This document shows positions 47,626 to 57,112 of a DNA stretch of 64,000 bases, in pieces (within the stretch, counting starts at the first letter, position 1; each line of letters starts with the position of its first letter). Under the pieces are notes generated by a model. The model was given only the letters and a program-made list of their open reading frames with translations. It ran no database searches and was not told the origin of the DNA. The position numbers were made by a program, and so were the translations under genes. The stretch lies in NCBI GenBank assembly GCA_948567375.1, contig OX419757.1, forward strand, positions 73,098,001 through 73,162,000. The letters run 5' to 3'. This stretch comes from Lunularia cruciata. Lineage: Eukaryota; Streptophyta; Marchantiopsida; Lunulariales; Lunulariaceae.

Positions 47626-48860
47626 TTGGATGTTCCATTGTGGAGTTCAGAGGAGGCACTGCAGCAGCATGCAGATCAGTTGGTGCAGCAAGCTTGGAGT
47701 GGAGCCTTTATACCATCAGGGGATGAGTGTGAGGATGAGCCTCTAGAGGCGATTGCTTTGACACCTCTGGATACCACACTCATTGCTTGGCAGTATCTAG
47801 TAGAGGGGATATGCCTATTGGAGTTGTTTGGTAGGATTAGCACCGGACTAGCTGCGGTGTTACAGGTGGGTATCCAAGTACAGAGGTACTTGTATGTAGA
47901 GAGAGATGAGACTGCTAGTCGAGTCTCTCTAGATCATGTGGCACACTTGGCCTATCGGTATCTGGAGTTATTACCGATGTCAACAGTCAGAGGTTACCAG
48001 AAGGCCCTTCCAGGAGACATTTCCTTACTGGGGGCGCATGACCTAGAGAGACATGGGCCTATTCACTTGGTGATTTTTGGATGGCCATGTCAGGGACATA
48101 CACGTGCGGGCCGCGGTTTGGGTCTTCAGGATCATCGTTCTGGTGTGTTTTAGGAGATGTTACGGTGTTTTAGGAGATGTTACGGATACTACGACATCTC
48201 CAGGTTCATCAATCTGTTTCTCCAGCTTACCTTTTGGAGAACGTTCCTTTGATGGGTGATTCTTGCACTAGAGTGGTGGCAAGTACACATCAGGTCCATT
48301 CTTGGATGGGACCTGCGGTATTGTTAGATGCAGCCAGAGTGGGATCACGGGCTCATCATCTTCGTCTTTGGTGGACGAACCTCTTACCCAGAGAGGTTCT
48401 ACAGTGTGCTTATAATGGGATTCAGCGACTGGACCACATTCTTGTTGATGATATCTTGGATGTTGGGCGTCAGTCTCAGACAGTGGTAGTGGCTGATAGG
48501 TCACCTATGGCAGTGGTGAACCTAGTTGGACAGCCTAGAGCTGCATTTCCTACACTCATGAGTTTCCCAGGCTCTCATGCTTTTCAAGAGGGAGGACCTG
48601 GACTTGTTTGGGACTCACAGTTATAGCAGTTGGTGGAGCCCAACGCTGATGAGAGAGAGCAGGTGATGGGTTTTTGCACCAATATTACCGCTGTTCCAGC
48701 AGTGTCAGAGGCATCCAGGCGTCAAGTATTAGGTCAGGCTATGGACCTGAACTGTTTGACCTGGATTGTGAGCCTTGGCTTGGCAGAGCAGCGTAAGATG
48801 CGCTTGATAGGCATCACCACTCGGACACTTGTGAGCCCTGTGCCTATCGAGACAATTTAG
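47626..48860 (+). pseudogene. C5-cytosine DNA methyltransferase domain in gypsy element F
   Basis: It sits between protease and RT and shares the protease frame. The motifs occur in the standard order of C5 DNA methyltransferases. Motif I is LELFGRISTGLAAVLQ (47821), the cofactor loop. Motif IV is FGWPCQGHTRAG, with the catalytic Cys codon at 48088-48090. Motif VI is LLENVPLMGDS (Glu-Asn-Val at 48237-48245). Motif VIII is SRAHHLRLWWTN (48342). Motif IX is FPTLMSFPGS (near 48546). Motif X is EREQVMGF (48654) and VLGQAMDLNCLTWI (48726). It would transfer methyl from S-adenosylmethionine to cytosine in DNA. Breaks: TAG at 48151-48153, a 20 bp tandem duplication (48145-48184) that shifts the frame, and TAG at 48624-48626. 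The catalytic residues survive. Which class it derives from cannot be judged by eye. Confidence 0.9.
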
Positions 48861-49309
48861 GCACATGCTGGGGGCGATGGACCGAGTGGACATGGTATTC
48901 TTGGGACACATCTAGTAGCTACTAGGGAGAGTGGTCGACTGGGAGTCCATCCAGGTGAGCGTGGGCTACTTGGATTACACCCTTGGTCCACATGGGATGC
49001 AGCCAGAGGACGTGTGGAGCTTGCAGCCAAAGTGGAGGGAGTTATTCACATAGAGGTTGGGACCTCTAGTGGTCGGGAGTATGACACTATTGCTCCCAAG
49101 GGCCCAATGTAGCAACGAGTCAGTACATCTTCCACTCCTACTATAGTTACAAAGGATACTTGGGAGCCAGATCTTGGACCCAAGCTTATTGGAGAGGAAA
49201 GACGGAGGGTTTGGAGGTTCTTGAGGAGTCACACGAGTTGTTTTGCCTTCAGTATGAAGGATTTGGGTGCTTTGAAAGGACCTGGTATACGGATTGAGCG
49301 ATTGATTGA
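48861..49309 (+). pseudogene. Element F linker between methyltransferase and RT
   Basis: In the methyltransferase frame, with TAG at 48858-48860 and at 49110-49112, the sequence reaches VWRFLRSHTSCFAFSMKDLG (near 49208). This matches the segment that precedes RT in gypsy polyproteins. A one-base shift near 49300 (a TTGATTGATTGATTGAC stutter) moves to the RT frame. Confidence 0.7.
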
Positions 49310-51088
49310 TTGACTAGCGATACACCAGTTTTCCGAAGTCCTTATCGATATAGTGATATGGAGAGGACATTGATTCAGAGCCGGAGTAGTGACCTTTTTG
49401 AGGCTGGTTTGGTGGAGATTTCACATGGAGAGTATGCATCAGTGACAATGATGCCAACCAAGAAAGATATGCATGGCAACTATACAGATAGGCGGATGTG
49501 TGGAGATTACCGTCCTATCAACCGACAGACCAGGGCTGATCGGTATGCCATGCCTACACCGGAGGAGATTTTTGATGCGATTGGGCATGCAAAGGTCTTT
49601 AGTACTTTGGATCTTCAAGCGGGATATCATCAGTTGCCGATCAGAGAGGAGGATAAGTCCAAGATAGCATTTTGGGCTATTGATCCTCACGGTAAGGATG
49701 TGTTATATCAGTGGAGGTTCTTACCATTTGGGTTAAAGAACGCTCCTGGTGAGTTCCAAAGGGTCATGGATAGGATCCTAGCTGGATTGGATTTTGCTCG
49801 GTGCTATATTGATGACATTTTGGTTTATAGCACTACTGTGGAGGAGCATGAGAGACAGTTGTTGGCGGTGTTTGAGAGGTTGAGATCTCATGGACTCAAA
49901 CTACATCCTGGGAAGTGTAGGTTCTTCCATGAGCAGGTTGAGTATTTGGGTCACACTATCTACCCCGGAGGACTTGGTGTTCAGCAGACCAAGGTGGAGG
50001 CTATTGCACGTATTCCTTGGCCTACGGATGTGAGCAGAGTGCGAGCATTCCTTGGGTTGGCAAACTTCTATCGCCGTTATGTTAAAGGATTTAGTGCCAT
50101 TGCCAAGGCCTTGACGAAGCTGACCAAGCTAACACAGGAGTGGTGTTGGGGAGATGAGCAGGAGAGAGATTTTGTAGAGCTCAAGGAGAGGTTGACATTT
50201 GCTCCTATTTTGAGGAGACCGATCAGGGGACGACCATTTCAAGTTCACACTGATTGGAGTATGTTGGAGCTTGGAGCGGTGCTCACCCAGCATGATGATG
50301 AGGAGAAGGAGTTTGTGGTGGCCTATGCTAGTCGCTCCAACAATTCAGCGGAGGCAAAGTATAGTTCATATGAGGGAGAGTGCTTGGCAGCAGTTTGGGC
50401 AGTAGCACATTTCCGATGTTACCTATTTGGTAACCCCTTCACTCTCATCACTGATCATCAGCCGCTTAAGTGGTTGATGGAGTCCGACAAGCTTTCAGGG
50501 AAGCTTGCACGATGGGCTCTGATTTTACAAGAGTATGATTTCACGGTTATTCACAGACCTAGAGTGGTGAACCGTGATGCAGATGGTTTGAGTAGAAACC
50601 CATGTCCCAGCCAGCAGGATCAGACCGGAGCACGTTGGCATGGTGAGACAAATGAGGAGATGGTGCCAGGTTGGCATGCATCGGCCTTTCTATGTATATT
50701 TGCAGAGGCTTTGGTGGTATCTCTCTTAGCGCATACAGGAGGAGTTATTGAGGTCACAGATCCAGAGAGTGAAGATATTGGTACAGTTCAGCGAGACATT
50801 CATGATGATGTCTTAGTGATGGACTATCTTCGCACTGGTGTTGTGGGTGGCACAGTTGGGGCCAAGGAGAGAGATCGTGTTCTTCAGCGAGCCAGACGGT
50901 TCAGATTGGAGGGTAGACACCTTTTGCGTGTATGGGAGGATGGTAGAGTGCGAGTAGTACCATTTCCATCACAGAGACCACAGTTGGTCCGTCATGCTCA
51001 TGAGGAGCTAGGATATTTTGGAGTAAAGCGTACATATAGCTTACTCCAGAGTCATTATTGGTGGCACGGTATGCAGACTGAGGTATAG
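49310..51088 (+). CDS. Element F RT, RNase H and integrase N-terminal domain
   Basis: The longest open frame in the window (592 codons), ending at TAG 51086-51088. RT: VFRSPYRYSDMERTLI, STLDLQAGYHQLPIREEDK, FLPFGLKNAPGEFQRVMD and the catalytic YIDD at 49805-49816. RNase H: VHTDWSMLELGAVL, YEGECLAAVWAVAHF, LITDHQPLKWLM and NRDADGLSRNP, so all four acidic positions are kept. Integrase zinc region: HAHEELGYFGVKRT, where the usual second histidine is Tyr, and CVVCD after the stop. The same frame continues to 52237. No in-frame ATG marks a separate start; it is part of the polyprotein. Confidence 0.9.
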   Translation: MTSDTPVFRSPYRYSDMERTLIQSRSSDLFEAGLVEISHGEYASVTMMPTKKDMHGNYTDRRMCGDYRPINRQTRADRYAMPTPEEIFDAIGHAKVFSTLDLQAGYHQLPIREEDKSKIAFWAIDPHGKDVLYQWRFLPFGLKNAPGEFQRVMDRILAGLDFARCYIDDILVYSTTVEEHERQLLAVFERLRSHGLKLHPGKCRFFHEQVEYLGHTIYPGGLGVQQTKVEAIARIPWPTDVSRVRAFLGLANFYRRYVKGFSAIAKALTKLTKLTQEWCWGDEQERDFVELKERLTFAPILRRPIRGRPFQVHTDWSMLELGAVLTQHDDEEKEFVVAYASRSNNSAEAKYSSYEGECLAAVWAVAHFRCYLFGNPFTLITDHQPLKWLMESDKLSGKLARWALILQEYDFTVIHRPRVVNRDADGLSRNPCPSQQDQTGARWHGETNEEMVPGWHASAFLCIFAEALVVSLLAHTGGVIEVTDPESEDIGTVQRDIHDDVLVMDYLRTGVVGGTVGAKERDRVLQRARRFRLEGRHLLRVWEDGRVRVVPFPSQRPQLVRHAHEELGYFGVKRTYSLLQSHYWWHGMQTEV

Positions 51089-51900
51089 CAGTTTGTTGCC
51101 AGATGTGTGGTTTGTGATTGAGTTAGAGCATCATTCAATGCTCCTACGCCACAGTTACACCCATTACCTATCATGGGATTGGGTTACCGTTGGAGTTTGG
51201 ACTTTGCCGGACCTTTACCGCTGACTGTGAGACATCATCGGTATGTTTTGGTGATGGTGGAGCACTTCTCCAAGTGGATTGAGTTGGTGGCACTTCCTGA
51301 CAAGGCTAGTGAAGGGACAGCTTACTCGTTCCTAGATCGAGTTCTTAGTCATTTTGGTGCACCAGCTGAGGTTTTGACTGATCAGGGTACAGAGTTCTTG
51401 GGGGAGTTTCAGGTCTTGTGTGACAAGGCTTTGATTGATCCTTGTACTACATCCTGAGATCACCCTAAGGCAGATGGCTTAGCATAGAGAGTGGTTCAGA
51501 CGGTGAAGAGAGGATTGCGAAAGTATGGTTTGCAGAGAGGCCACTTGGGAGATTGGGATCTCCAGTAACCTTGGTTGGCCATGGGCTATCGATTCAGCCG
51601 GCAAGCCTCCTTAGCAACCTTCTCTCCATACTTTCTACTCTATGGACGAGATCCAGATTTACCTGCAGCCATTCATCAAGATGCTACTGTAGTTTTGGAC
51701 TTGGATGACCCTGATGTATGGATGAGCGCATGTTCTCAGCGGGCAGAGATCTTTCGGCGAGTGATGCCAATGGCCTTTGAGAACTTGGCGATTGCTCAGC
51801 ATAGAGATACTTTACGCTATGCTACCATTTGAGGAGGAGGTTATAGACCCTTGATCCGTCAATTTCATCTAGGCGACTATGTATATCTATAGCAGACAGC
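51089..51900 (+). pseudogene. Element F integrase catalytic domain, stop-riddled
   Basis: The frame of the RT ORF continues with no frameshift but with stops at 51119 (TGA), 51455 (TGA), 51485 (TAG), 51566 (TAA), 51830 (TGA) and 51890 (TAG). Catalytic Asp 1 is in WSLDFAGPLP (51194) and Asp 2 in VLTDQGTEFLGEF (51375). The catalytic Glu codon, expected in ADGLA-Glu-RVVQ, is the TAG at 51485-51487. The downstream part (SPYFLLYGRDPDLP near 51625) is the usual integrase C-terminal region. Confidence 0.88.
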
Positions 51901-51937
51901 ACCGACGACACTTGATGTTTCTACAGGCCACACTATC

Positions 51938-52237
51938 TTGAGAGTGCACGAGGTTTTGCCATCTGGAGTCCTTGTGTTAGAAGGACATGATGGTGTTGTT
52001 TGGAAGGATCATGTGCGCAATTGTGCGCTATGCCACCTCCCAAACATTGATGGTACTATGGACCCAAGCTTGGCACTTGTATGTGCAGGCTTGAGGTGTA
52101 TGTTATGTGGCTCTTCTGGTGGAGTTGCTACTATGTTAGTGTGTGATAGCTGTTCGAGAGGATGGCATATGGCAGGTATGACTCCTCCCCTCACGGTGGT
52201 TCCTCAAGGACAGTGGTTATGTCCTAGATGTACTTGA
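51938..52237 (+). CDS. Element F polyprotein C-terminus with PHD-type zinc finger
   Basis: In the same frame as integrase. After an SH3-like integrase tail (VHEVLPSGVLVLEGHDGVVW), a PHD finger lies at about 52078-52234: CMLC, eleven residues, CDSC, SRGWH, then QGQWLCPRC and stop TGA. This fits the Cys4-His-Cys3 pattern of histone H3-tail readers, except that the Cys expected after the His (His-x-x-Cys) is Gly (HMAG). It takes the place that chromodomains hold in many plant gypsy elements (compare element C) and may steer integration or chromatin binding. Confidence 0.85.
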   Translation: MRVHEVLPSGVLVLEGHDGVVWKDHVRNCALCHLPNIDGTMDPSLALVCAGLRCMLCGSSGGVATMLVCDSCSRGWHMAGMTPPLTVVPQGQWLCPRCT

Positions 52238-52404
52238 CCTATAGCTAGTTCTTTATATGGTATAGATTGCAGACAAGCGACTAACGATGGGGCTCCATAG
52301 CACCCGGCCTCCTGATCTTTGCCCATTAGAGGGTATACCATATACTTAGAGTAGATGGCTATCTGGAGTTAGAGGGACCTAACTGCCAGCTAGGAGGGCG
52401 ATTT

Positions 52405-52507
52405 TGGCACTTTAGAGTCTATGTATGACTTATGTGTGAGTTGTGCTTCTATAGTGTATGATGTTGACAGCGATGTATGTTGTGTAGCGATGTATATACG
52501 CATGACA
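52405..52507 (+). repeat. 103 bp segment before the 3' LTR, duplicated after it
   Basis: TGGCACTTTAGAGTCTATG … ATATACGCATGACA recurs at 52962-53064 with about three differences. There is no clear purine-rich tract between this segment and the 3' LTR, which is unusual. Confidence 0.9.
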
Positions 52508-52509
52508 GC

Positions 52510-52958
52510 TGTCACACCATTTGTAGTTCCGCATCTAGATGCTTAGACACTGGAGTTCCAGTGATGGTAGTTAGAGTTATTCTAGTAGTTTCTCAAAGAC
52601 TACTTTTTGACAGTTAGATTTTGTGTTTGGGGTACTGACTTCACGGTGGGGCCCACCGTCACTTTGCACCGTTCACACCGTCGAGTGTGCCTTCAGCGGG
52701 ACCGTTAGGGTTTCAGTGCTAGCTTGAGTCCAGGGGGTATAGTTTCAAAGTGAGCTCTAGAGAGCTCACTTCTCTGAGGTTGAGCCTTCGAGTTCCTGGC
52801 TATGGTGGACAGAGGCCGGTGAGCGTCACCTGGATTCTCTATGCTTGAGTGGGTATGGCTTGACTGTAATCAGTGCCCAGTTGTTAGCAGTTTATAGAGT
52901 GACAGATCAAGTACTGATCTGAGTTGAGTTGAGTTGAGAGTGTTAAGCAATCTGATTA
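52510..52958 (+). repeat. 3' LTR of gypsy element F
   Basis: It begins TGTCACACCATTTGTAG and has the same length as the 5' LTR. Differences are mainly transitions. It is followed by TTG and the second copy of the 103 bp segment rather than host DNA. Confidence 0.92.
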
Positions 52959-52961
52959 TTG

Positions 52962-53064
52962 TGGCACTTTAGAGTCTATGTATGACTTATGTGTGAGTTG
53001 TGCTTCTATAGTGTATGATGTTGACAGCAATGTATGTTGTGTAGCGATGTATATACGCACGACA
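52962..53064 (+). repeat. Second copy of the 103 bp segment, outside the 3' LTR
   Basis: It matches 52405-52507 and ends at GCACGACA. It may be the rest of a tandem LTR product, or the true LTR end with the 5' LTR shortened. Confidence 0.88.
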
Positions 53065-53540
53065 AAGAACCATGCTAACTCATGCAAGGGATCATGTGCC
53101 AAACAATCAAGTGGTTGGCAAAAGCCTATCTAGCCTCATTATGAAGTGTACTAGGTAGCCTATTGAACAGATGTGGATATGGAAAACTCAAATAACCCCA
53201 AGATACAACCTTCTTGAGATGCTAACCACTCCCACAACTTGATCGGTATCCCTTGAACAATCAACAAAGGGATAGAGGAAGAGTGCATAATCTCTAGTGT
53301 CACCATTATCGATGTGGTCATTTGCCTCATGTGAGCATCCCAAGTGGTCTAATCATAGCCCTTGTGCATCCTTCCCACATGGATCTTTATCCCTTGTGAG
53401 GTAAAGCTTTGGTGACACACAAATATGATGTGTCTGAGCTACTCTAAGCAGCCCCACATGGGAAAGTGTAGCCATGGCTACCACAAGAATAACAATCTTA
53501 ACACATGATGCCCCTGTCCATATCTTCCCATACCTACAAA
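53065..53540 (-). pseudogene. Possible 5' part of the RT-family pseudogene, beyond element F
   Basis: Composition and style match the minus-strand RT pseudogene at 39781-42490, and reading resumes on the same strand. The minus strand gives IMHSSSIPLLIVQGIPIKLW and WLASQEGCILG-like stretches with stops. Assignment rests mainly on position and strand. Confidence 0.35.
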
Positions 53541-53836
53541 ATCACAACCCCTCACATGCAAACTAACATGAGTAAATACAATCTCTCCAAACCCTATAAA
53601 CTATAAACTTTCATACCAATCATACATTGCTTTTTCATTCTCCTCCTTTTTGCTTTATCTTTCTTTTTCTTTGTGTTCAAAACAGACCGCTCACCAAAAG
53701 ATGAGACTTCTTCATTTAACTTACTCCGCTATTACATGTACACATGAACAAATGGGTTCCACAAAGTGACCTCTTGATATCCGAGTGTTGGCACACAATC
53801 ATGAATGTTGAAGATTTTTAAACCAAACAAGTTGGG

Positions 53837-53838
<2 letters not shown>

Positions 53839-53871
<33 letters not shown>
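53839..53871. repeat. (TA)n microsatellite
   Basis: An uninterrupted AT run of about 33 bases. Confidence 0.95.
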
Positions 53872-53872
<1 letters not shown>

Positions 53873-53884
53873 TTATACTTAGTG

Positions 53885-54620
53885 GTGTTTCTATAGTGAA
53901 GAAACTTAGATTACATGATATTCAATAGCAATTTATTGAAATTGAACAAGGAGTTTCAGAAATACCTTTAGAAAGTTTTATATAATTTCTAAATTGAGAG
54001 ATATTATTTATAAAAATAAATCATGGTTCTACATTAGTCATGATTAGTTAAATTTAGTCATAGCTAAGATAGAGTGTATCTTACTTTAGAGGAAATGGAA
54101 AAGATGAACACCACTATTTTGGATTCTAGTGTGTTGACTTGGTATTATTCCTAGGTGTTTGGCTTTGATGAAAAACTTGAGAACTCTTGGGGCCCACAAG
54201 CCTTTTTGTTTGGGATTCTTCTATAGTCCAAGGATAGCACATGTGAAGGAATCCTTGACTTAGTGCTTGGATCAAGATAAGATCACATGCTTAGTAGAAT
54301 ATGCCTATGTGGATGGATATTCCTTTAAACTTGTTGACTTTATTTGACTTTTAGCCTAACAACTTGAGTTATTATAGTAAATAGTAACTTTAGTGCATAA
54401 CTATTTCACAAGTATATAAACAAGGGGTGAGGAGGTACCTATCATCCTTTCATTTGCAACTATTTCTCTCTCATTGAATTCTCTAGTGAGCAATGTCTTG
54501 AGTCTTGGAGTGTTAGCCTTGGAGGAGTATGATGGAGTTGAGATTCTTTGCCTTCTTAGTCCATGGTGTGCTACCACAATAGCCGTCCAAGGTTCATCCT
54601 GAGTGAGAGACATGCTGGCT
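53885..54620 (-). repeat. Copia-derived fragment: shared ~475 bp segment plus gag piece
   Basis: Homologous to 34300-34889 (reverse) and 60328-61000 (same orientation). On the minus strand a 70-codon frame ending at 54401 reads RLKTLLTREFNEREIVANER, matching the gag segment LLTKELNEREIVANA of copia D. It is a truncated, immobile fragment. Confidence 0.65.
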
Positions 54621-54639
54621 CACAGCTTGGCCTTTCATT

Positions 54640-55190
54640 TCAGTTAGGTAGGCATCCATTAGCGCCAGTTGGCACTCATTGGTGCTGGTTGATGCTGGTT
54701 GATCCTGATTTTTCAAGTATATTCCTGTAAGTCTCTTAGTAGTCCAATTCGTCATCCACTTCACCTGTATAGTTTTACATTTATGTCATTATGGTACACC
54801 TAAACATCCATAAGTGGGAATCTGATATTTAGAAATGAAAGTAAGTTCCCCACTGGGAAATTACTGTGGATTCAGTTATTAGCTCATTGTCTAGTTACGA
54901 AATTCACCAACAAATATTATGAAGTTTGTTATTTATCCTCTATACATCCGTCAAAATTACTTATGAATATGTTTCGAAACTCCGCCGCTTTGCTTTGTAA
55001 AGGCAGAATGTCCTAAAGTTCATACTGGATAATGTGCGAATTTATCTGTAATCAAACATCTTCCTTTCAGGGATGGGAAGATTCCGAAAGTTCAAGAGTG
55101 GTCTGAAGAGAGTGTCCTTGAGGTGTGGAGGATAGCGATTTTATGAGTGAGTTTCAACATCCAACATGCATGCTGTTCAAAGAAGTAGAG
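54640..55190. other. Gene-free spacer
   Basis: No recognisable gene. A short stutter of TTGGYGCTGGTTGATGCTGG lies near 54670-54710. Confidence 0.45.
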
Positions 55191-55290
55191 GAAAGGTGAC
55201 AGCGTGTGATTACAAGAAGGATGGGAAGACCCAATCGAGCCGTCCAAGGAAAAGACAGATTCTGTAAAATGGGGCTAAGCCCAATAGTAT
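55191..55290 (+). repeat. Dispersed ~100 bp repeat, copy 4
   Basis: Collinear with copies 3 and 5, ending in ATGGGGCTAAGCCCAATAGT. The similarity to copy 3 continues slightly beyond (AGTAT…AAGAAATC). Confidence 0.8.
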
Positions 55291-56422
55291 CGGTAAGAAA
55301 TCATGGATCATGATCGTCGACAGGCCTTTTCCCTCCCTGTCTCTATCCAGGAATAACTTAGAGAACCTTCTCATTACTGAAGCTTATCAGTAGATGCGAA
55401 TCACAGTCAATGAGCACTTCTATCCATATTATAGTACTGTGTACTTCCTAATGTTTGGGATCAAGATTACCATTCAAAATGCTCTGATGTTCTGTAATGA
55501 AGGCAATCCATAATTCCACTGTCGATTGAACAGGGCAAGTTACAAGTTGAACGCAGATATATGGCAGGTCATTTACTTTTGCTGAACACGAAGCCACGAC
55601 AGTTTCCCAGAAACTGTTGTCTCAGCCCAAACTTAAAACCTTTGCTTGTGTGGTGTCTGTAAGTATATATTTGTAGTCATAATATACCTCTTTTTCCCAT
55701 AGATGCAAGTCACAGAGCATACGAATCATGGCAAATCCAAAGAACTATAGCTCACCAGGCGTCCATGCCAACCGAATCTCATCAGGATTGTCAAAAGACA
55801 ATGGATGATATCTGAATTTGTTGGAGAAGTATCATCATGGGCACTATCCTTTGATTGCATGGAAAGATCCAGGAATGTACAGTACTGTAATCTTACTTTA
55901 ATTGTAAGGAAATGTTAAATAACGTACAAATCTCCTAAATAAACATACAATCACTCGAGCTGCTGGCAATGTACCAAGAGAGGTTCTCAGTGAAAACAGA
56001 CTGAGGTGTTCGCACTTTTGCTCAACCTCACTCCAAGTTGCAAAATAAAGAGCTTAGTGATTTTCAGTTTGTAGACTGTGGCAACAAGAAGACCTTTTAG
56101 CAGTTCAGAGAGTTCTTGGCGCTGAACACTTAATTTAGAGCACTCGAAGGTCGATCCGAACAAATGAGTAAAGCATGAGACCAATAAATTCTAGAGAGGG
56201 TTGAGCATTAACGTGCATCCAGAAAATACACAAAGATGGAGACAGAGTAGCTCTTTGAAGTTCACCGAGCAGATTTTACTGCACCACCAGATATACCTTG
56301 GTATAATTCAAAACAGAGTTATAGGTCTACGGGGATGAACGAAGGGAGAGTGCGACTGGGTTATGCACGGATAACATCGCAATGCTACGTAAATATCAAA
56401 CTAAACTTTGATCTTGAAGTAA
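55291..56422. other. Gene-free spacer
   Basis: No gene or repeat recognised. Only short frames on both strands, without motifs. Confidence 0.45.
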
Positions 56423-56519
56423 GAAAGGCGACCGCGTAGGAAAAACGAAGGAGGGGAACACCCCATCAAGCCGTACAAGGGAGAGACAAAAAAGGTAACA
56501 TGGGGCTAAGCCCCAATAA
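56423..56519 (+). repeat. Dispersed ~100 bp repeat, copy 5
   Basis: The best-preserved copy: AAAGGCGACCGCGTAGG, then CACCCCATCAAGCCGTACA and the perfect palindromic end GGGGCTAAGCCCC. Confidence 0.85.
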
Positions 56520-56819
56520 CTAAAGCTTTAAGTAGAGCAGAGCCTATTCTATGTATGGTTGCCACTTTGATTCTGCGGTGGGACCGGAGACTGAGAAGCT
56601 CGTGATATCACTCAATCCATCTCGTAAATGGACTTGCATTCGTAATTTATGATGGATCATCAACACATCTACTTGTATATTATTTACTCTTCAAAAGGAG
56701 TATTGACGTCATGCAATTTACCGTCAATTTGATAAGATCCTCTTAAATTTTGTGAGCAAATGTGATTGAGTCATTCCTTTGGTGGTCAGCAAAGGAATGA
56801 CAATGCACTTCTTAGCAAA

Positions 56820-57083
56820 TGTTAGAAAAACAGAGTCCCTATGACTTCTCACAATAGCACATCATAACCACATTAAACAGAAATCAGAGGACTAATAGTT
56901 GAGAACGTGGTTCACTCCCCTCCCTCACACCAGCCTTCTAAAGCTTTATTTCTCATTGCACATATATATATTATGAAAGGTCCATAGCTGTCCATCACTG
57001 TCATCCACTTGAACTTCTAGACAAGTGACAAGCAATGGACATCAGTTGCATTCGCTTTTGCTCTTGACAAGCCAAACCTAACA
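56820..57083 (-). repeat. 3' LTR remnant of copia element G
   Basis: On the minus strand a purine tract (AAAAGGCGGAGAT) is followed at 57083 by TGTTAGGTTTGGCTTG, a typical copia junction directly after the RNase H end. The far boundary is not visible, so the left coordinate is a guess. Confidence 0.55.
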
Positions 57084-57112
57084 ATCTCCGCCTTTTGCTT
57101 GTATCCACCATA

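Larger units (their letters stand above)
42493..53064 (+). mobile_element. Ty3/gypsy element F with DNA methyltransferase and PHD finger
   Basis: Two 449 bp LTRs (42493-42941 and 52510-52958) differ at roughly 25 positions by eye, mostly C/T and G/A. The internal order is: leader with three 338 bp tandem repeats, gag with two zinc knuckles, protease, C5-cytosine methyltransferase, RT, RNase H, integrase, PHD finger. The element is visibly richer in G+C than its surroundings. After the 3' LTR a 103 bp copy of the last internal segment follows. TAAGA before the 5' LTR and AAAGA at the right edge could be a mutated target duplication. The element appears to sit inside the minus-strand RT pseudogene. 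In-frame stops and frameshifts show that it is inactive. Confidence 0.9.
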
